In this document: one piece after another, positions 9,608 through 18,697 of the stretch | Layout of the letters: every line of letters begins with the position of its first letter | How positions within the stretch are numbered: the first letter of the stretch is position 1 | DNA from: Fortiea sp. LEGE XX443 | Lineage (GTDB): Bacteria > Cyanobacteriota > Cyanobacteriia > Cyanobacteriales > Nostocaceae | Length of the DNA: 55,171 nucleotides | Assembly: GCF_015206815.1 (NCBI RefSeq) | Contig: NZ_JADEXZ010000036.1 | Coordinates: 1-55,171 of the forward strand | Reading direction: 5' to 3' | Translations under genes and position numbers: made by a program | Notes under the pieces: model-generated | The model's input: only the letters and a program-made list of their open reading frames with translations | The model's database searches: none | What the model was told of the DNA's origin: nothing

Positions 9608-10483
9608 TTAACAGCGTGCAGAACGCGGCAGCATGAACTTCTGCCCTTCTGCTGCAAATTCACCACGCACCATCAGCACTCCATCTTCTAGTTGGTAGGG
9701 AACAGCTTGGATATCTTCTAAATCCAGCATTTCTGGACTAAAGTAAATGAAAACTTCGGCAATTAATTGGGGGATTCGAGCCAGAATTTCTGTTAACGGA
9801 TATATTTGCGTTGCAACTACGTCAAAAAGATGCAGTTGATTATTTTCTATGTTCATACAGCAAATTAAATCTAAATCTGCTGCATAATATAAAATTCTAC
9901 TGCCTTCATTGAAGCAAAATAAAGGTTTTTCGTTAACAACTCCAAGGATATGAGAAACAGGCGATCGCCTTTCTAATAATCTATGCAATAATTCTACATC
10001 CTGGTGATCAGCAATATTTAAAACGCGAAAGCCATTGCTACCAACTTGGGCTTTACACTTGGTTTTAAATATGTATTCTGGGATAATGCGAAAGCCAAAA
10101 GGGGTGTAAAATTCTGGGTTTGATGTCGTTAATACAAGAGTTTTATATAATTGGTCGCAGTATGTTAATACCTCTTCCATGACTTCACGATAATAGCCGC
10201 GTCTCCGAAATTCTGGATGAGTTGCTACTGCATGAATTCCTCCCACAGTCATAGTATCATTCATGATTTGCATGGGAATTTTCAATACTCCGACATGAGT
10301 AATAGCTATGTTGTTATGAAAATAGATAAACGGTGTTGAAGCATCTTCCCAAGCTACACCTAATTGCTTAATTTGTACTGCTCCATTGCTGATGCCTGGA
10401 AACACAATTTCTAATAATTCAAATAACTTCTCACTTACACCATATTCATCAGCAAATGAACGTTGAAAGCTATATTGACTCAT
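9608..10483 (-). CDS. GNAT family N-acetyltransferase
   Basis: 291-residue protein. The GNAT acetyl-CoA-binding motif A is visible at about residues 83-110 (GGIHAVATHPEFRRRGYYREVMEEVL), where RRRGYY corresponds to the pyrophosphate-binding Q/RxxGxG/A loop, followed by the beta5 region (LVLTTSNPEFYTPFGF). The C-terminal half (about 150-285) is an additional domain, as in Eis-like two-domain acetyltransferases. The substrate is unknown. The gene appears to be first in a two-gene unit with the small gene at 9373-9597. Confidence 0.8.
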   Translation of the reverse strand: MSQYSFQRSFADEYGVSEKLFELLEIVFPGISNGAVQIKQLGVAWEDASTPFIYFHNNIAITHVGVLKIPMQIMNDTMTVGGIHAVATHPEFRRRGYYREVMEEVLTYCDQLYKTLVLTTSNPEFYTPFGFRIIPEYIFKTKCKAQVGSNGFRVLNIADHQDVELLHRLLERRSPVSHILGVVNEKPLFCFNEGSRILYYAADLDLICCMNIENNQLHLFDVVATQIYPLTEILARIPQLIAEVFIYFSPEMLDLEDIQAVPYQLEDGVLMVRGEFAAEGQKFMLPRSARC

Positions 10484-10687
10484 AATGCCAGCATATTTAT
10501 CAGTTCTTGTATTATATATAATACAAGAATCTAGATTATGGCGATCGCTACATGAACCTTACTCAACGATCAAAATCACTGATTAACTAAAGTAATGTGT
10601 CAATTTGTATATATTTTTTACAAAACCGCTTATTGTTTAACTGCTTTGGGATTAATAAGGCAATAAACTTTGTGGTTTTAGTTAATT

Positions 10688-11272
10688 ATGCAGTATCCTC
10701 TGGAACTTACCTTCAAATTCTGGGCATTAGCGCCACAAATTTCTATTATTAATGCTCAGGGTAATTTGGTTTTCTACGTCAAGCAGAAACTTTTTAAACT
10801 CAAAGAAGCAATTACAATCTTTGCTGATGCTGAACAAACTACACCCTCATACTACATCAAAGCTGATCGCATTATTGACTTCTCGGCTCGCTATGAATTT
10901 ACCGACACAAACAGTATAAATATCGGTGCAGTTAAACGTCGGGGTTTAAAATCTCTTTGGCGAGCGCGTTATGATATCTTTGATGGTGAGAGTACTTATT
11001 TAACTATCCAAGAGAAAAACCCTTGGGTGAAAATTGCAGATGCTCTATTTGCAGAAATCCCCATTTTGGGTATGCTTACTGGTTATGTATTTAATCCTAT
11101 CTATTTGGTGAGTCGGGCTGATGGTACAGTGGTGATGCGTTTGGAGAAAATTCCTACTTTCTTGTCTAGGAAATTTACCATCAAAGCCGTTGATAAAATT
11201 AGCGATCGCGAAGAGCAGCAGATTTTGTTAAGTTTAGTTATGATGCTGCTACTAGAAAAGAATCGTGGCTAA
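10688..11272 (+). CDS. LURP-one/Tubby-like beta-barrel protein
   Basis: 194 residues, rich in beta-strands, with a regular pattern of alternating hydrophobic residues and the run IINAQGNLVFYVKQKLFKLKEAITIFAD. This is typical of the LURP-one-related fold (12-stranded barrel around a central helix), related to tubby and phospholipid scramblases. A C-terminal hydrophobic helix (QILLSLVMMLLLEKN) matches the central helix of that fold. Function is unknown, possibly membrane-lipid association. The stop codon abuts a long inverted repeat that likely terminates this gene and the convergent amidase gene. Confidence 0.6.
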   Translation: MQYPLELTFKFWALAPQISIINAQGNLVFYVKQKLFKLKEAITIFADAEQTTPSYYIKADRIIDFSARYEFTDTNSINIGAVKRRGLKSLWRARYDIFDGESTYLTIQEKNPWVKIADALFAEIPILGMLTGYVFNPIYLVSRADGTVVMRLEKIPTFLSRKFTIKAVDKISDREEQQILLSLVMMLLLEKNRG

Positions 11273-11311
11273 TGTAAACAGGCAGAAGAAATTCTCTTTT
11301 GCCTGTTTACA
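11273..11311. terminator. Bidirectional terminator hairpin
   Basis: TGTAAACAGGCA (11273-11284) is perfectly complementary to TGCCTGTTTACA (11300-11311), with a partly paired apical AGAA/TTCT region. It begins right after the stop codon at 11272 and precedes the convergent amidase stop at 11322. A run of T lies inside the right arm. Confidence 0.7.
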
Positions 11312-11321
11312 CTACTAAGAA

Positions 11322-12266
11322 CTAGCCAATCAACTTCTGCCAAGAATTTGGCCCAACAATCCCATCAGCAACTAAACCATTTTGCTGTTGAAATCTTTTG
11401 ATTGCTGTTTCTGTTTGGGGGCCATAAATCCCATCAGCTTCTACACCCACACGGTATTGCAAATATCTTACAACTGTACCACCAGCGTGATTTGGTCTAA
11501 TAATACGTTTTGCCAAAATCAAATTGATGGCATTCCATGTAGCTGTATTGGCAACTCCAGATATTGCAATCCCCACAATTTTTTGAAAGTTTTCGACAGC
11601 AGAACTAGTTATTGCTCCTAAAGCATTATCTTCAACTAAAGGCTTACCATTTTTATCGGTGATTTTTAACCGATTTAAAGCTTTCTGCAATCTAAGAGTT
11701 GTGGTATCAACATTCTGTTCTTCATCTGGAACTGGCGGAACTTGAGTAGTAGGTACTTTACCAGTTAAGCCTTTGACAATTGCACTAGCCATCGCTTCAG
11801 AGTTAAAAAGATTCATATCTTTTTGGGAATCTAGGAAGCAACATTCAACCAGAATCGCAGGCATATTAGTATTTCTGATCACAAATAAGTGAGAACCACT
11901 CTTAACACCTCGATTAAAAAAGCCTAATTTGACAATTTCATCTAATACAGGTTTTGCCATTCTTCTACTTGTCTCACTACCAGCAAATACTTCTGTACCG
12001 TTGGCTTGACCATTAAAGGCGTTAAAATGTATTGAGACAAAGAGTTCCACTCGATTAGCATTAGCTTTATTCACTCTTTGTGAAAGTGAATCTCTTACAG
12101 AAGAACTAGGGCGATCTGGTCTACATGGTATGACCTCATGCCCCAATGTTTTTAATTTTTCTATAACTTTGTTGCCTACTTCTACTGTTAAAATATCTTC
12201 AACTCTTATACCTCTAGCTCCAGTATCTGGCGGAGAATTATGCCCGATATCAATTCCAAATTTCAT
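11322..12266 (-). CDS. N-acetylmuramoyl-L-alanine amidase with two peptidoglycan-binding domains
   Basis: 314 residues from the ATG at 12264-12266, chosen because AAGGA lies upstream and the Amidase_3 fold starts immediately (MKFGIDIGHN). The longer frame to 12335 adds residues with no family match. It is a zinc amidase cleaving the MurNAc-L-Ala bond. Ligands are His in DIGHN, a Glu in the VEDILTVEV region and His in SIHFNAF, with the catalytic Glu in ILVECCFLD. Two PG_binding_1 repeats follow (about residues 180-245 and 255-314, YGPQTETAIKRFQ). No signal peptide is visible, so export or phage/lysis use is unclear. It may be a cell-wall remodelling amidase. Confidence 0.88.
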   Translation of the reverse strand: MKFGIDIGHNSPPDTGARGIRVEDILTVEVGNKVIEKLKTLGHEVIPCRPDRPSSSVRDSLSQRVNKANANRVELFVSIHFNAFNGQANGTEVFAGSETSRRMAKPVLDEIVKLGFFNRGVKSGSHLFVIRNTNMPAILVECCFLDSQKDMNLFNSEAMASAIVKGLTGKVPTTQVPPVPDEEQNVDTTTLRLQKALNRLKITDKNGKPLVEDNALGAITSSAVENFQKIVGIAISGVANTATWNAINLILAKRIIRPNHAGGTVVRYLQYRVGVEADGIYGPQTETAIKRFQQQNGLVADGIVGPNSWQKLIG

Positions 12267-12659
12267 GTGCGATTCCTTGTTTTTATTTGATACTAGTTTT
12301 AAGGTTGAAAAGCTTGATTTTTCAATTTGAAACAATCAATATTTTCTCAAGTATATTGTCTAGCATAAAAGTTCAATTATCCATTTTTATTTTAACAAAC
12401 GCTAATTGTTATTGAGTCTATTTATTAACATAAACAAAATTATCACAATTTATTAATTTTATGGTGAGAAAAAAATATGAACTTTATTTCTGGATTAACA
12501 ATGTAGTACGACTGCTTTACTACATCCAATTTCAGAAGAATAGGCTGTGTCAAATCCCAGATTATAGATCACACTCACTAGATATCTACACTCCGTTTGG
12601 TTAATCTTCCGAATATGGTTTAAGCAAAACAAATTAAGAATAGCATGTGATGTGATCCA

Positions 12660-12850
12660 TGCCTGATTCTCGGAGGGTTAAGTTGACCATGCCAATTTGA
12701 GCGATCGCAAACCCTAGCATAACTTGAGCAGGCGTTCGTGTGAGTTTGCCCACTGCTATACAATTGGGCTTAGTCTACGATAAGCACTCACAATTCTTGG
12801 TGACTGTAACTGTCATTACCCCATTGCCGCTTAACCTTTTGATAATATCA
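12660..12850 (+). ncRNA. Structured RNA candidate, 6S RNA-like
   Basis: About 190 nt with a long closing stem. CGGAGGGTTAAG (12671-12682) pairs throughout with CTTAACCTTTTG (12830-12841), counting G-U wobbles. After one mismatch a further 3 bp pair outward, so about 16 bp close a 147-nt interior. The interior has an apical TGTGAG/CTCACA stem, a GCCCA/TGGGC hairpin and a small TGAC/GTCA hairpin on the 3' strand. Size and layout (closing stem, open centre with a 3'-side hairpin, apical stem) match 6S RNA, the RNA polymerase decoy. A possible -10 box TAGCAT lies at 12641-12646. Strand is assigned from that box and the U-rich 3' arm. The identity is inferred from structure only. Confidence 0.5.
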
Positions 12851-12870
12851 GCTGTGACTTGTATTACCCT

Positions 12871-13088
12871 CTTAACGAAAAATGCCCATTGGTAAGACTA
12901 ATGCCAGATGCTAACTGCTCAGAAACTAGCAAAATGACTTACTAAATATGGGGGCAAACAATCGCCGCTAGGGTTGGGTAAAAGTATCTTTTTCGGGGAG
13001 TTGGTATGCCAACGGACTTGACTTGGCTAATACGCCGATCAAATCAGATCGGCAAGAGACTTGTATTGGTATAAGCATTTTCGTTAAG
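12871..13088. repeat. Inverted-repeat element with two internal hairpins upstream of accD
   Basis: Arms CTTAACGAAAAATGC (12871-12885) and GCATTTTCGTTAAG (13075-13088) are complementary except for one extra A. Inside are two strong palindromes, GTTGGTATGCCAAC (13000-13013) and GCCGATC/GATCGGC (13034-13053, 6-nt loop). It could be a small non-autonomous mobile element or a second folded RNA or leader for accD. No coding frame of note lies within. Confidence 0.45.
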
Positions 13089-13259
13089 CTGGCAACCAAA
13101 GATGCAAATTAAGGTCTGAATTGCTTATAAACGTAATTTGGCTATGTAGTCATTGGTCAAGAGTCATTGGCAAAGACAAAGGACGAATGATAAATGACTA
13201 AGGACAAACCAACACGGCTTGTCCTGTTTTCGACCCATACCCACTTGAATAAGATAAAA

Positions 13260-14210
13260 ATGGCAAACAACGAAGAATCACGCGGTTTAAAGTCTCTGTT
13301 TGATTGGTTTGCAAATCGACGAAAATCAGGTTCTACCAACCCAGAACGTCAAGAACGGGAAATTGCTGATGGGCTGTGGCACAAGTGTTCTAAGTGTGGT
13401 GTTTTAACCTATACAAAAGATTTGAGAGCTAATCAAATGGTCTGCGTTGAATGCGGACATCATAATCGCGTAGACAGCGATGAACGCATCCGCCAATTGA
13501 TAGATAATAATACTTGGCAACCCATAGATGAGCATTTGCGCCCAACTGACCCCTTACAATTCCGCGATCGCAAACCTTACAGCGATCGCTTGCGGGAAAT
13601 GGAAACCAAACTCGGTCTTATAGATGCAGTGAAAACTGGTCTGGGACAACTCAACGGAATGCCCGTGGCGTTGGGAGTGATGGATTTCCGCTTTATGGGC
13701 GGTAGCATGGGTTCCGTCGTTGGGGAAAAACTCACCCGCTTAATTGAAAAAGCCACTGGGCGACGCTACCCTGTAGTAATTATCTGCACCTCCGGTGGGG
13801 CGAGAATGCAAGAGGGTATGCTCTCCCTGATGCAGATGGCGAAAATCTCCGCAGCTTTAGACCGCCATCGTGAAGCCAAGTTATTATATGTACCCGTATT
13901 GACTAACCCGACTACAGGCGGCGTAACTGCCAGCTTCGCTATGTTAGGCGATATTATCTTAGCAGAACCTAAAGCAACCATCGGTTTTGCTGGTCGGCGC
14001 GTGATTGAACAAACCCTGCGCGAAAAACTGCCAGAAGATTTTCAGACAGCTGAAGATTTGCTTAAGCACGGCTTTGTGGACGATATCGTACCTCGTACCC
14101 AGTTAAAGAACACCTTAGCTCAGTTAATTTCTTTACACCAGCCAGTCATAACCGCCCCTCATGTGATGCTGTGGGAGACAATGACTTTAAGTTCTACAGC
14201 AGTTGAGTAA
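13260..14210 (+). CDS. accD: Acetyl-CoA carboxylase carboxyltransferase subunit beta
   Basis: 316 residues from the ATG at 13260-13262, giving the family-typical N-terminus [19 protein letters not shown]; an in-frame extension to 13194 is not conserved-looking. It forms the carboxyltransferase with AccA, making malonyl-CoA for fatty acids. It has an N-terminal zinc ribbon with Cys43, Cys46, Cys62 and Cys65, then a crotonase-like domain with the acyl-CoA oxyanion region SGGARMQEG and [14 protein letters not shown]. The length is standard. The 5' leader is preceded by two structured elements (12660-13088), unusual for this gene. It converges on an MFS gene across a GC-rich repeat. Confidence 0.96.
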   Translation: MANNEESRGLKSLFDWFANRRKSGSTNPERQEREIADGLWHKCSKCGVLTYTKDLRANQMVCVECGHHNRVDSDERIRQLIDNNTWQPIDEHLRPTDPLQFRDRKPYSDRLREMETKLGLIDAVKTGLGQLNGMPVALGVMDFRFMGGSMGSVVGEKLTRLIEKATGRRYPVVIICTSGGARMQEGMLSLMQMAKISAALDRHREAKLLYVPVLTNPTTGGVTASFAMLGDIILAEPKATIGFAGRRVIEQTLREKLPEDFQTAEDLLKHGFVDDIVPRTQLKNTLAQLISLHQPVITAPHVMLWETMTLSSTAVE

Positions 14211-14213
14211 GAC

Positions 14214-14291
14214 AGGCAAGGGAGCAGGGGAGCAGGGGAGCAAGGGGAAATTTGCTCTCCTCTACTCCCTGCACCCTGCCCCGTTTCCTCT
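14214..14291. repeat. GC-rich tandem heptamer repeat forming a hairpin
   Basis: Tandem GGGAGCAG-like units (about 14219-14246) are followed by complementary pyrimidine units (CTCCTCTACTCCCTGCACCC, about 14260 on), so the region can fold back. It lies between the convergent accD and MFS genes and may double as a terminator. Related tracts occur at 52319-52350 and, inside a coding sequence, at 54570-54619. Confidence 0.7.
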
Positions 14292-14294
14292 TCC

Positions 14295-15695
14295 TCACTT
14301 TCCTGGTTCTTGCACAAAAAATAGTGGTACAAGTGCAGCTAGGCGCAACAAGCCAGAGAAGGCGAATAATCCGAGTAAGCCGCCCCAAATGGAAAATTGA
14401 GCGATAAAACTACCGATAGTTGTGCCTAAAGCACCGCTACCACCAGCTACAGCCGCAGCGATCGCAAAATATATTGACTGATTTTTAATTGGTGCGATCG
14501 CTAATTGCAAATTGTTATTACACAAGTCAATCGCTGCCCAAGTCACACCAGCTAAAATATGTAAAAGTGGTAACCACAGCCAAATATCAAGCTGATTAGC
14601 ATTTATCCCCAACCAAAAAATTGGTGTCAATCCCACCATAATCCCTACAAAAATGAGGATGGGAAGATTACCTACCCTGTCTGCCAATTTGCCCCACCAA
14701 ATTAGCATTAACAAATTTGCTCCTGCTTGCAAACTGCCATAAACTGTTACCCAACTCACATCTATACCCAAGGTATCTAGCATATAGAGGTTAAAAAAGG
14801 GAGCGCTTAAATGAACAGCAAACATCCATAGGCTGATATAAATCAAAAATATTAAAAAGTTATAATTTTTCCAAATACTGTTAGCAGAATGATTTGGGAT
14901 AGTAGGTGAATGAACTAATTCATCTCTTGAGTTGGGTTTTGTAGACGTAGAACCCAAGGAATTTTGCAATTGGGGATTGATGTCTACTTTAAAGTATTGA
15001 CAGCCAATACTGACAATTCCAAACACAATCCCCACTAGTAGCACTACCCCATAACCTTGTATAGTCCCACCATACCAATGAGATACACCTAGACCGGCTA
15101 AAGGCATACAAATCAAATTCATCAAGCTAACCGCACTATTGCGAATGCCAAAATATCTGCCACGCAATCGCCGGGGAACAATCATCGCCAACCAACTCAG
15201 CCACGATGCGCTACCCAAGCCCCCTAAAAGATGGCTGGCTAAGACAATCAACAACGTCAACCAAATCAACTGCTGGGAACTCATCCCTTCCCAACTAAAG
15301 ATAGCAATAGCGATCGCTAACATCAGCCACAGTAGGCGAGCCGTTCCATATATCCCCACAGAATACCGAAAACGGCTGGTAGTGCGTTCTGAGAAATAAG
15401 CACCCAAAGGCTGAATTAAATTCACCAGCATGGGTATAGAACACAACAACCCAAATACTACTGGGCTTGCGTCTAATTCCACCAAAAAATTACTGAGTAG
15501 AATACCGCTAGTAGTTATAGAAAAACCTGTTGCTAAAACAGCATCCGCAGTGGAAGCTCGTAAACTAGTCCGAATAGCATCCTTAGGAATGCGGAAACTA
15601 GGTTTTGGCGCAGGAGCAGGTGTTGTAGACGTTGTCACAATCTGGGGAATTTCCAGACTCAGAGAAGCCGCTGTTTCAATCTGAACAGAATCCAT
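14295..15695 (-). CDS. MFS transporter
   Basis: 466 residues with about 12 membrane helices, starting after a Thr/Pro-rich soluble N-terminus of about 40 residues. Helices begin near SRASTADAVLATGFSITTSGILLSNF-type sequence. A motif-A-like cytoplasmic loop is seen in the C-terminal half (WWGKLADRVGNLPILI), and the first-half loop is degenerate (QPLGAYFSERTTSRFRYSVG). The substrate cannot be deduced. It resembles cyanobacterial MFS proteins of unknown specificity. It is divergent from the solute-binding lipoprotein gene at 15889. Confidence 0.85.
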   Translation of the reverse strand: MDSVQIETAASLSLEIPQIVTTSTTPAPAPKPSFRIPKDAIRTSLRASTADAVLATGFSITTSGILLSNFLVELDASPVVFGLLCSIPMLVNLIQPLGAYFSERTTSRFRYSVGIYGTARLLWLMLAIAIAIFSWEGMSSQQLIWLTLLIVLASHLLGGLGSASWLSWLAMIVPRRLRGRYFGIRNSAVSLMNLICMPLAGLGVSHWYGGTIQGYGVVLLVGIVFGIVSIGCQYFKVDINPQLQNSLGSTSTKPNSRDELVHSPTIPNHSANSIWKNYNFLIFLIYISLWMFAVHLSAPFFNLYMLDTLGIDVSWVTVYGSLQAGANLLMLIWWGKLADRVGNLPILIFVGIMVGLTPIFWLGINANQLDIWLWLPLLHILAGVTWAAIDLCNNNLQLAIAPIKNQSIYFAIAAAVAGGSGALGTTIGSFIAQFSIWGGLLGLFAFSGLLRLAALVPLFFVQEPGK

Positions 15696-15888
15696 AGTTT
15701 ATGATTGGAAGTAATACACTTCAGCGCGGTTTTAGTTACAGATTGAGGAAGGGAAGCTTCCTAATCAGCTTTGGTGATAATTTTTAGATATTTTATCTTG
15801 TTAATTCTCAATAAAAATTCAAATTAGTTAAACATCTATCCTGGGCTACAGACGATATAAGTAAAGTGAAAGATACTGTCATCCATCT

Positions 15889-17136
15889 GTGAAAAGAATC
15901 AGCTTGTGGCGATTTTTGGGTGTGGTAATGGCGATCGCGATCGCTGTAATTAGTTGTCACAGTCTACCACTACCAAAATCAAACGCAGTAACCATTAAAC
16001 TCAGTGGTTGGGCAGGTTCTCCGGTTGAGCAAAAGTTACTAAAACAAGTTCTGCAAGACTTTGAAACACAGCATCCAGATATCAAAGTCAAATATGAGGT
16101 CATTTCTGACCAATATATGGACATAATCAAAACCCGCTTGGTCGGAGAAGCGGCTCCCGATGTATTTTATCTTGATGCTTTAGAGGCTCCTTTTTTGATG
16201 AGTCAAAATGTTTTGCAACCTCTAGATGCCTACATTAAACCGAAATTTGACTTAGAAGATTTTGAACTGACTTTACTTGATAGTTTTAAATACCAAAACC
16301 ATATTTATGGACTTCCTAAAGATTATTCTACATTAGCTCTCTTTTATAACAAAAAAGCTTTTACATTCGCAGGTTTAAATCATCCTCCAACTACTTGGTC
16401 AGAGCTACGCAGTTACTCTCAAAAATTAACAGGCAAACTCAACAAATATGGTTTTGGGGAAACTCCTGAATTAGCACGACATGTATACAAAATTAAAGCT
16501 TTTAATGGGCAAATTATTGATGAGAATGGTTATGCAACTTTTGCTAGTGAAGCCAGTTTAAAAGGATTGCAATTAGTCATAGACCAATATCGCCAAGACA
16601 AATCCTCTGCCCAAAAATATGATGTTGGCACAAACTCAGTTAGCGAAATGTTTGGTCAAGCAAAAGTAGCAATGGTGATTGATGGTAACTGGGCAATTCC
16701 TTACTTGAAGGAAACCTTTCCTCAACTAGAATTTGCTACAGCAGAAGTGCCTACAATTAATCATAAAAAAGGCACAATGGTATTCACTGTAGCCTATGTG
16801 ATGAGTAAACAATCACAACATAAAGCCGCAGCCTGGGAGTTGATTGCCTATCTCACAGGCAAAGCTGGAATGCAGAAGTGGGCAGAAACAGGATTTGCCT
16901 TACCAACACGCAAATCAGTAGCACAGATTCTAGGTTACGATCAAAACCCCCTGCGATCGCCATTAGTTGCAGGAGTTAATTATGCGACACCGTGGCAAGT
17001 AGGTAAATATCCCGCAGCAATAGTAAACAACTTTGATAATCAGTTTGTCAGTGCCTTGTTAGGTCAACAATCATTAAAACAGGCAATGCTAAGGGCGGAA
17101 AATGCCGCGAATCAGCAGATTAAAGCGATGGAGTAA
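15889..17136 (+). CDS. ABC transporter extracellular sugar-binding lipoprotein (family 1)
   Basis: 415-residue precursor beginning at GTG (15889-15891). The signal peptide ends in a lipobox with Cys23 (AVISC). The mature protein has the family-1 solute-binding fold: the N-terminal lobe pattern LSGWAGSPVEQKLLKQVLQDF, the hinge APDVFYLDALEAPFLMSQNVLQPLD, and the C-lobe MVIDGNWAIPYLKETFPQLEFATAEVP, as in maltose/trehalose-type binding proteins. No permease or ATPase gene adjoins it, so it must work with components encoded elsewhere. A MITE lies just downstream. Confidence 0.9.
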   Translation: MKRISLWRFLGVVMAIAIAVISCHSLPLPKSNAVTIKLSGWAGSPVEQKLLKQVLQDFETQHPDIKVKYEVISDQYMDIIKTRLVGEAAPDVFYLDALEAPFLMSQNVLQPLDAYIKPKFDLEDFELTLLDSFKYQNHIYGLPKDYSTLALFYNKKAFTFAGLNHPPTTWSELRSYSQKLTGKLNKYGFGETPELARHVYKIKAFNGQIIDENGYATFASEASLKGLQLVIDQYRQDKSSAQKYDVGTNSVSEMFGQAKVAMVIDGNWAIPYLKETFPQLEFATAEVPTINHKKGTMVFTVAYVMSKQSQHKAAAWELIAYLTGKAGMQKWAETGFALPTRKSVAQILGYDQNPLRSPLVAGVNYATPWQVGKYPAAIVNNFDNQFVSALLGQQSLKQAMLRAENAANQQIKAME

Positions 17137-17152
17137 AAACTATATTTAATAA

Positions 17153-17236
17153 TAGGACTTACGCAAGAACTCTCTAAAACCTTCTTAACTTTGTGTCCTT
17201 TGCGGTTCGTTTTTCCATAATTTTGTGTAAGTCCTA
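17153..17236. mobile_element. Short MITE-like element (84 bp)
   Basis: Terminal inverted repeats TAGGACTTACGCAA and its partner TTGTGTAAGTCCTA match at 13 of 14 positions. The interior is non-coding and T-rich. This looks like a widespread Nostoc-type miniature element. It lies 17 bases after the stop of the sugar-binding lipoprotein gene and could provide a terminator hairpin. Confidence 0.7.
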
Positions 17237-17354
17237 AATAGCAGACAAACTGCTCCTGATAGTAAGGTATGGTAATGCACTGGAAATAGCCCGCGATTTT
17301 AACCCCAGTTAGATAGGGTTAGAAAAAATTTTACAATAGAGCAGGTATCTATGC

Positions 17355-18044
17355 TTATTTCTTTTTAGAAGTTGAATAACCTTGTGATTGAGTTTCTTGG
17401 CGTAATTGTTGCCGCCCGTTGGTAATAATTCTTAACATATCTTTGAGGTCTTGCTCAATATTTTCCAAGACATGATCAGCGTATTGATCAGCACCATCTT
17501 CAATTTCTTGAGCTTGAGCGATCGCAATTTGACGCATTTGTTCCAATTCTTCCATACAAGCTTGTCGTTTGCTGTCAATTTCGGCAAGGGTTTCTTGCAT
17601 CATGTCCTCACATTCTTGCTGAGTTTGTCGCCGTAGCTGTTCCGCTTCCCGTTCTGCTTGTCTGAGAATATCGCTTTCTGCCAAAATTTGCGCTCTTTTG
17701 GCTTGGGCTGCTTCTACAATCTGCTGTCCATATTCTTCGGCTTCTAACATAACTTCTTGCTTGTGTTGCAGAATCGCTGCTGCTTCCTGAAACACCGATG
17801 GCAAAGAAACTCGAATAAAATCAAGCTGTTCAAACAGTTTTTCTTCGTCTATGAGTGTGCGTCCTGTCAGGGGAACTCGCCAACCAGAGAGAATCAAGTC
17901 TTCTAGGCGGTTGAGTTCTTGCTGAATATCTACACTTCCGGTTCGGGAATTGTCCCCGTTGGCGACTCCATTGGAATAGTCTGGAGGGGGGGGATAACTG
18001 CCGTTGTGGCTAGGTTCGCTGTTGGATAGTTGTGGTTGTAGCAT
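17355..18044 (-). CDS. Coiled-coil protein, DivIVA/AtpF-like, coaD partner
   Basis: 229 residues. A flexible Pro/Ser/Asn-rich N-terminus (1-38) is followed by a small conserved segment ([40 protein letters not shown]) and then a long charged coiled coil (about 80-205). The coiled coil is rich in Glu, Gln, Ala and Arg and resembles DivIVA or ATP synthase b subunit. The conserved segment suggests a cyanobacterial family possibly linked to cell growth or membrane organisation; the function is not established. The first 115 bases overlap the 3' end of coaD in another frame, so translation is likely coupled. The ATG at 18042-18044 is the only plausible start before the conserved segment. Confidence 0.75.
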   Translation of the reverse strand: MLQPQLSNSEPSHNGSYPPPPDYSNGVANGDNSRTGSVDIQQELNRLEDLILSGWRVPLTGRTLIDEEKLFEQLDFIRVSLPSVFQEAAAILQHKQEVMLEAEEYGQQIVEAAQAKRAQILAESDILRQAEREAEQLRRQTQQECEDMMQETLAEIDSKRQACMEELEQMRQIAIAQAQEIEDGADQYADHVLENIEQDLKDMLRIITNGRQQLRQETQSQGYSTSKKK

Positions 18045-18505
18045 TTGGATATATCTAAAGCAATGTGGGGGGGAACAAGATGATCGACAGAACCACCGAA
18101 TCTTGCGATCTCTTTTACCACACTACTACTTAAAAAACTATACTCATTTGATGTGGCAAGAAAAACTGTTTCAATTTGAGTAGACAGAGTTTTATTCGTG
18201 TGGGCCATCTGTAGTTCTACTTCAAAGTCAGAAATCGCCCGTAAACCCCTTAATAACACTTGTGCTTGGCGCTGTTGGGCATAATTGACGGTTAGTCCAT
18301 CAAAACTATCTGCTTCGACATTCGACAAATGTTGCGTAGCTATCCGAATTTGTACTAGCCGTTGCTGCACAGTAAATAGTGGTGCTTTATGGGGATTTCG
18401 CAGTACAGCCACAACTACTTGGTCAAACAGCCGACTACCACGCTGAATAATATCGAGGTGGCCTAAGGTAATGGGGTCAAAGCTGCCGGGATAGATAGCA
18501 ATCAC
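17930..18505 (-). CDS. coaD: Pantetheine-phosphate adenylyltransferase
   Basis: 191 residues; catalyses the penultimate step of CoA synthesis (4'-phosphopantetheine plus ATP to dephospho-CoA). It has the nucleotidyltransferase fold with [10 protein letters not shown] (the T/HxGH motif) at the N-terminus, [16 protein letters not shown] in the middle and the [12 protein letters not shown]-binding motif near residue 128. Typical CoaD ends at about 160 residues. The last 30 here ([14 protein letters not shown] onward) are low-complexity and lie in the overlap with the next gene. A run of eight C residues (coding strand) sits in that overlap. The porin gene upstream is a separate unit with its own terminator hairpin. 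Confidence 0.93.
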   Translation of the reverse strand: MIAIYPGSFDPITLGHLDIIQRGSRLFDQVVVAVLRNPHKAPLFTVQQRLVQIRIATQHLSNVEADSFDGLTVNYAQQRQAQVLLRGLRAISDFEVELQMAHTNKTLSTQIETVFLATSNEYSFLSSSVVKEIARFGGSVDHLVPPHIALDISKCYNHNYPTANLATTAVIPPLQTIPMESPTGTIPEPEV

Positions 18506-18637
18506 AATATATTGGATGTATCAAAGTTATTGAGGTGATTATATCGAATTCTGCTGTGGCGATCGCTCATCTTACTCAATTAATCTAACTCATGCTGAGA
18601 AAAGCAATTTCGGATCAATTAATCGAAAGATGATTTG

Positions 18638-18672
18638 TTAACGGTATTCTCTTGGTTGAGAAATACCGTTAA
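18638..18672 (-). terminator. Hairpin after the iron porin gene
   Basis: TTAACGGTATT (18638-18648) pairs with AATACCGTTAA (18662-18672), and CTC/GAG extends the stem with a one-base bulge. It lies 26 bases past the porin stop on the minus strand and before coaD. There is no strong T-run in either direction. Confidence 0.6.
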
Positions 18673-18697
18673 TTGATGGGTTTTCTGATGAAACCAC

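Noticed and set aside
13194-13259. N-terminal extension of accD
   Set aside because: The family-typical N-terminus begins at the ATG 13260, and the extension is unlike AccD.
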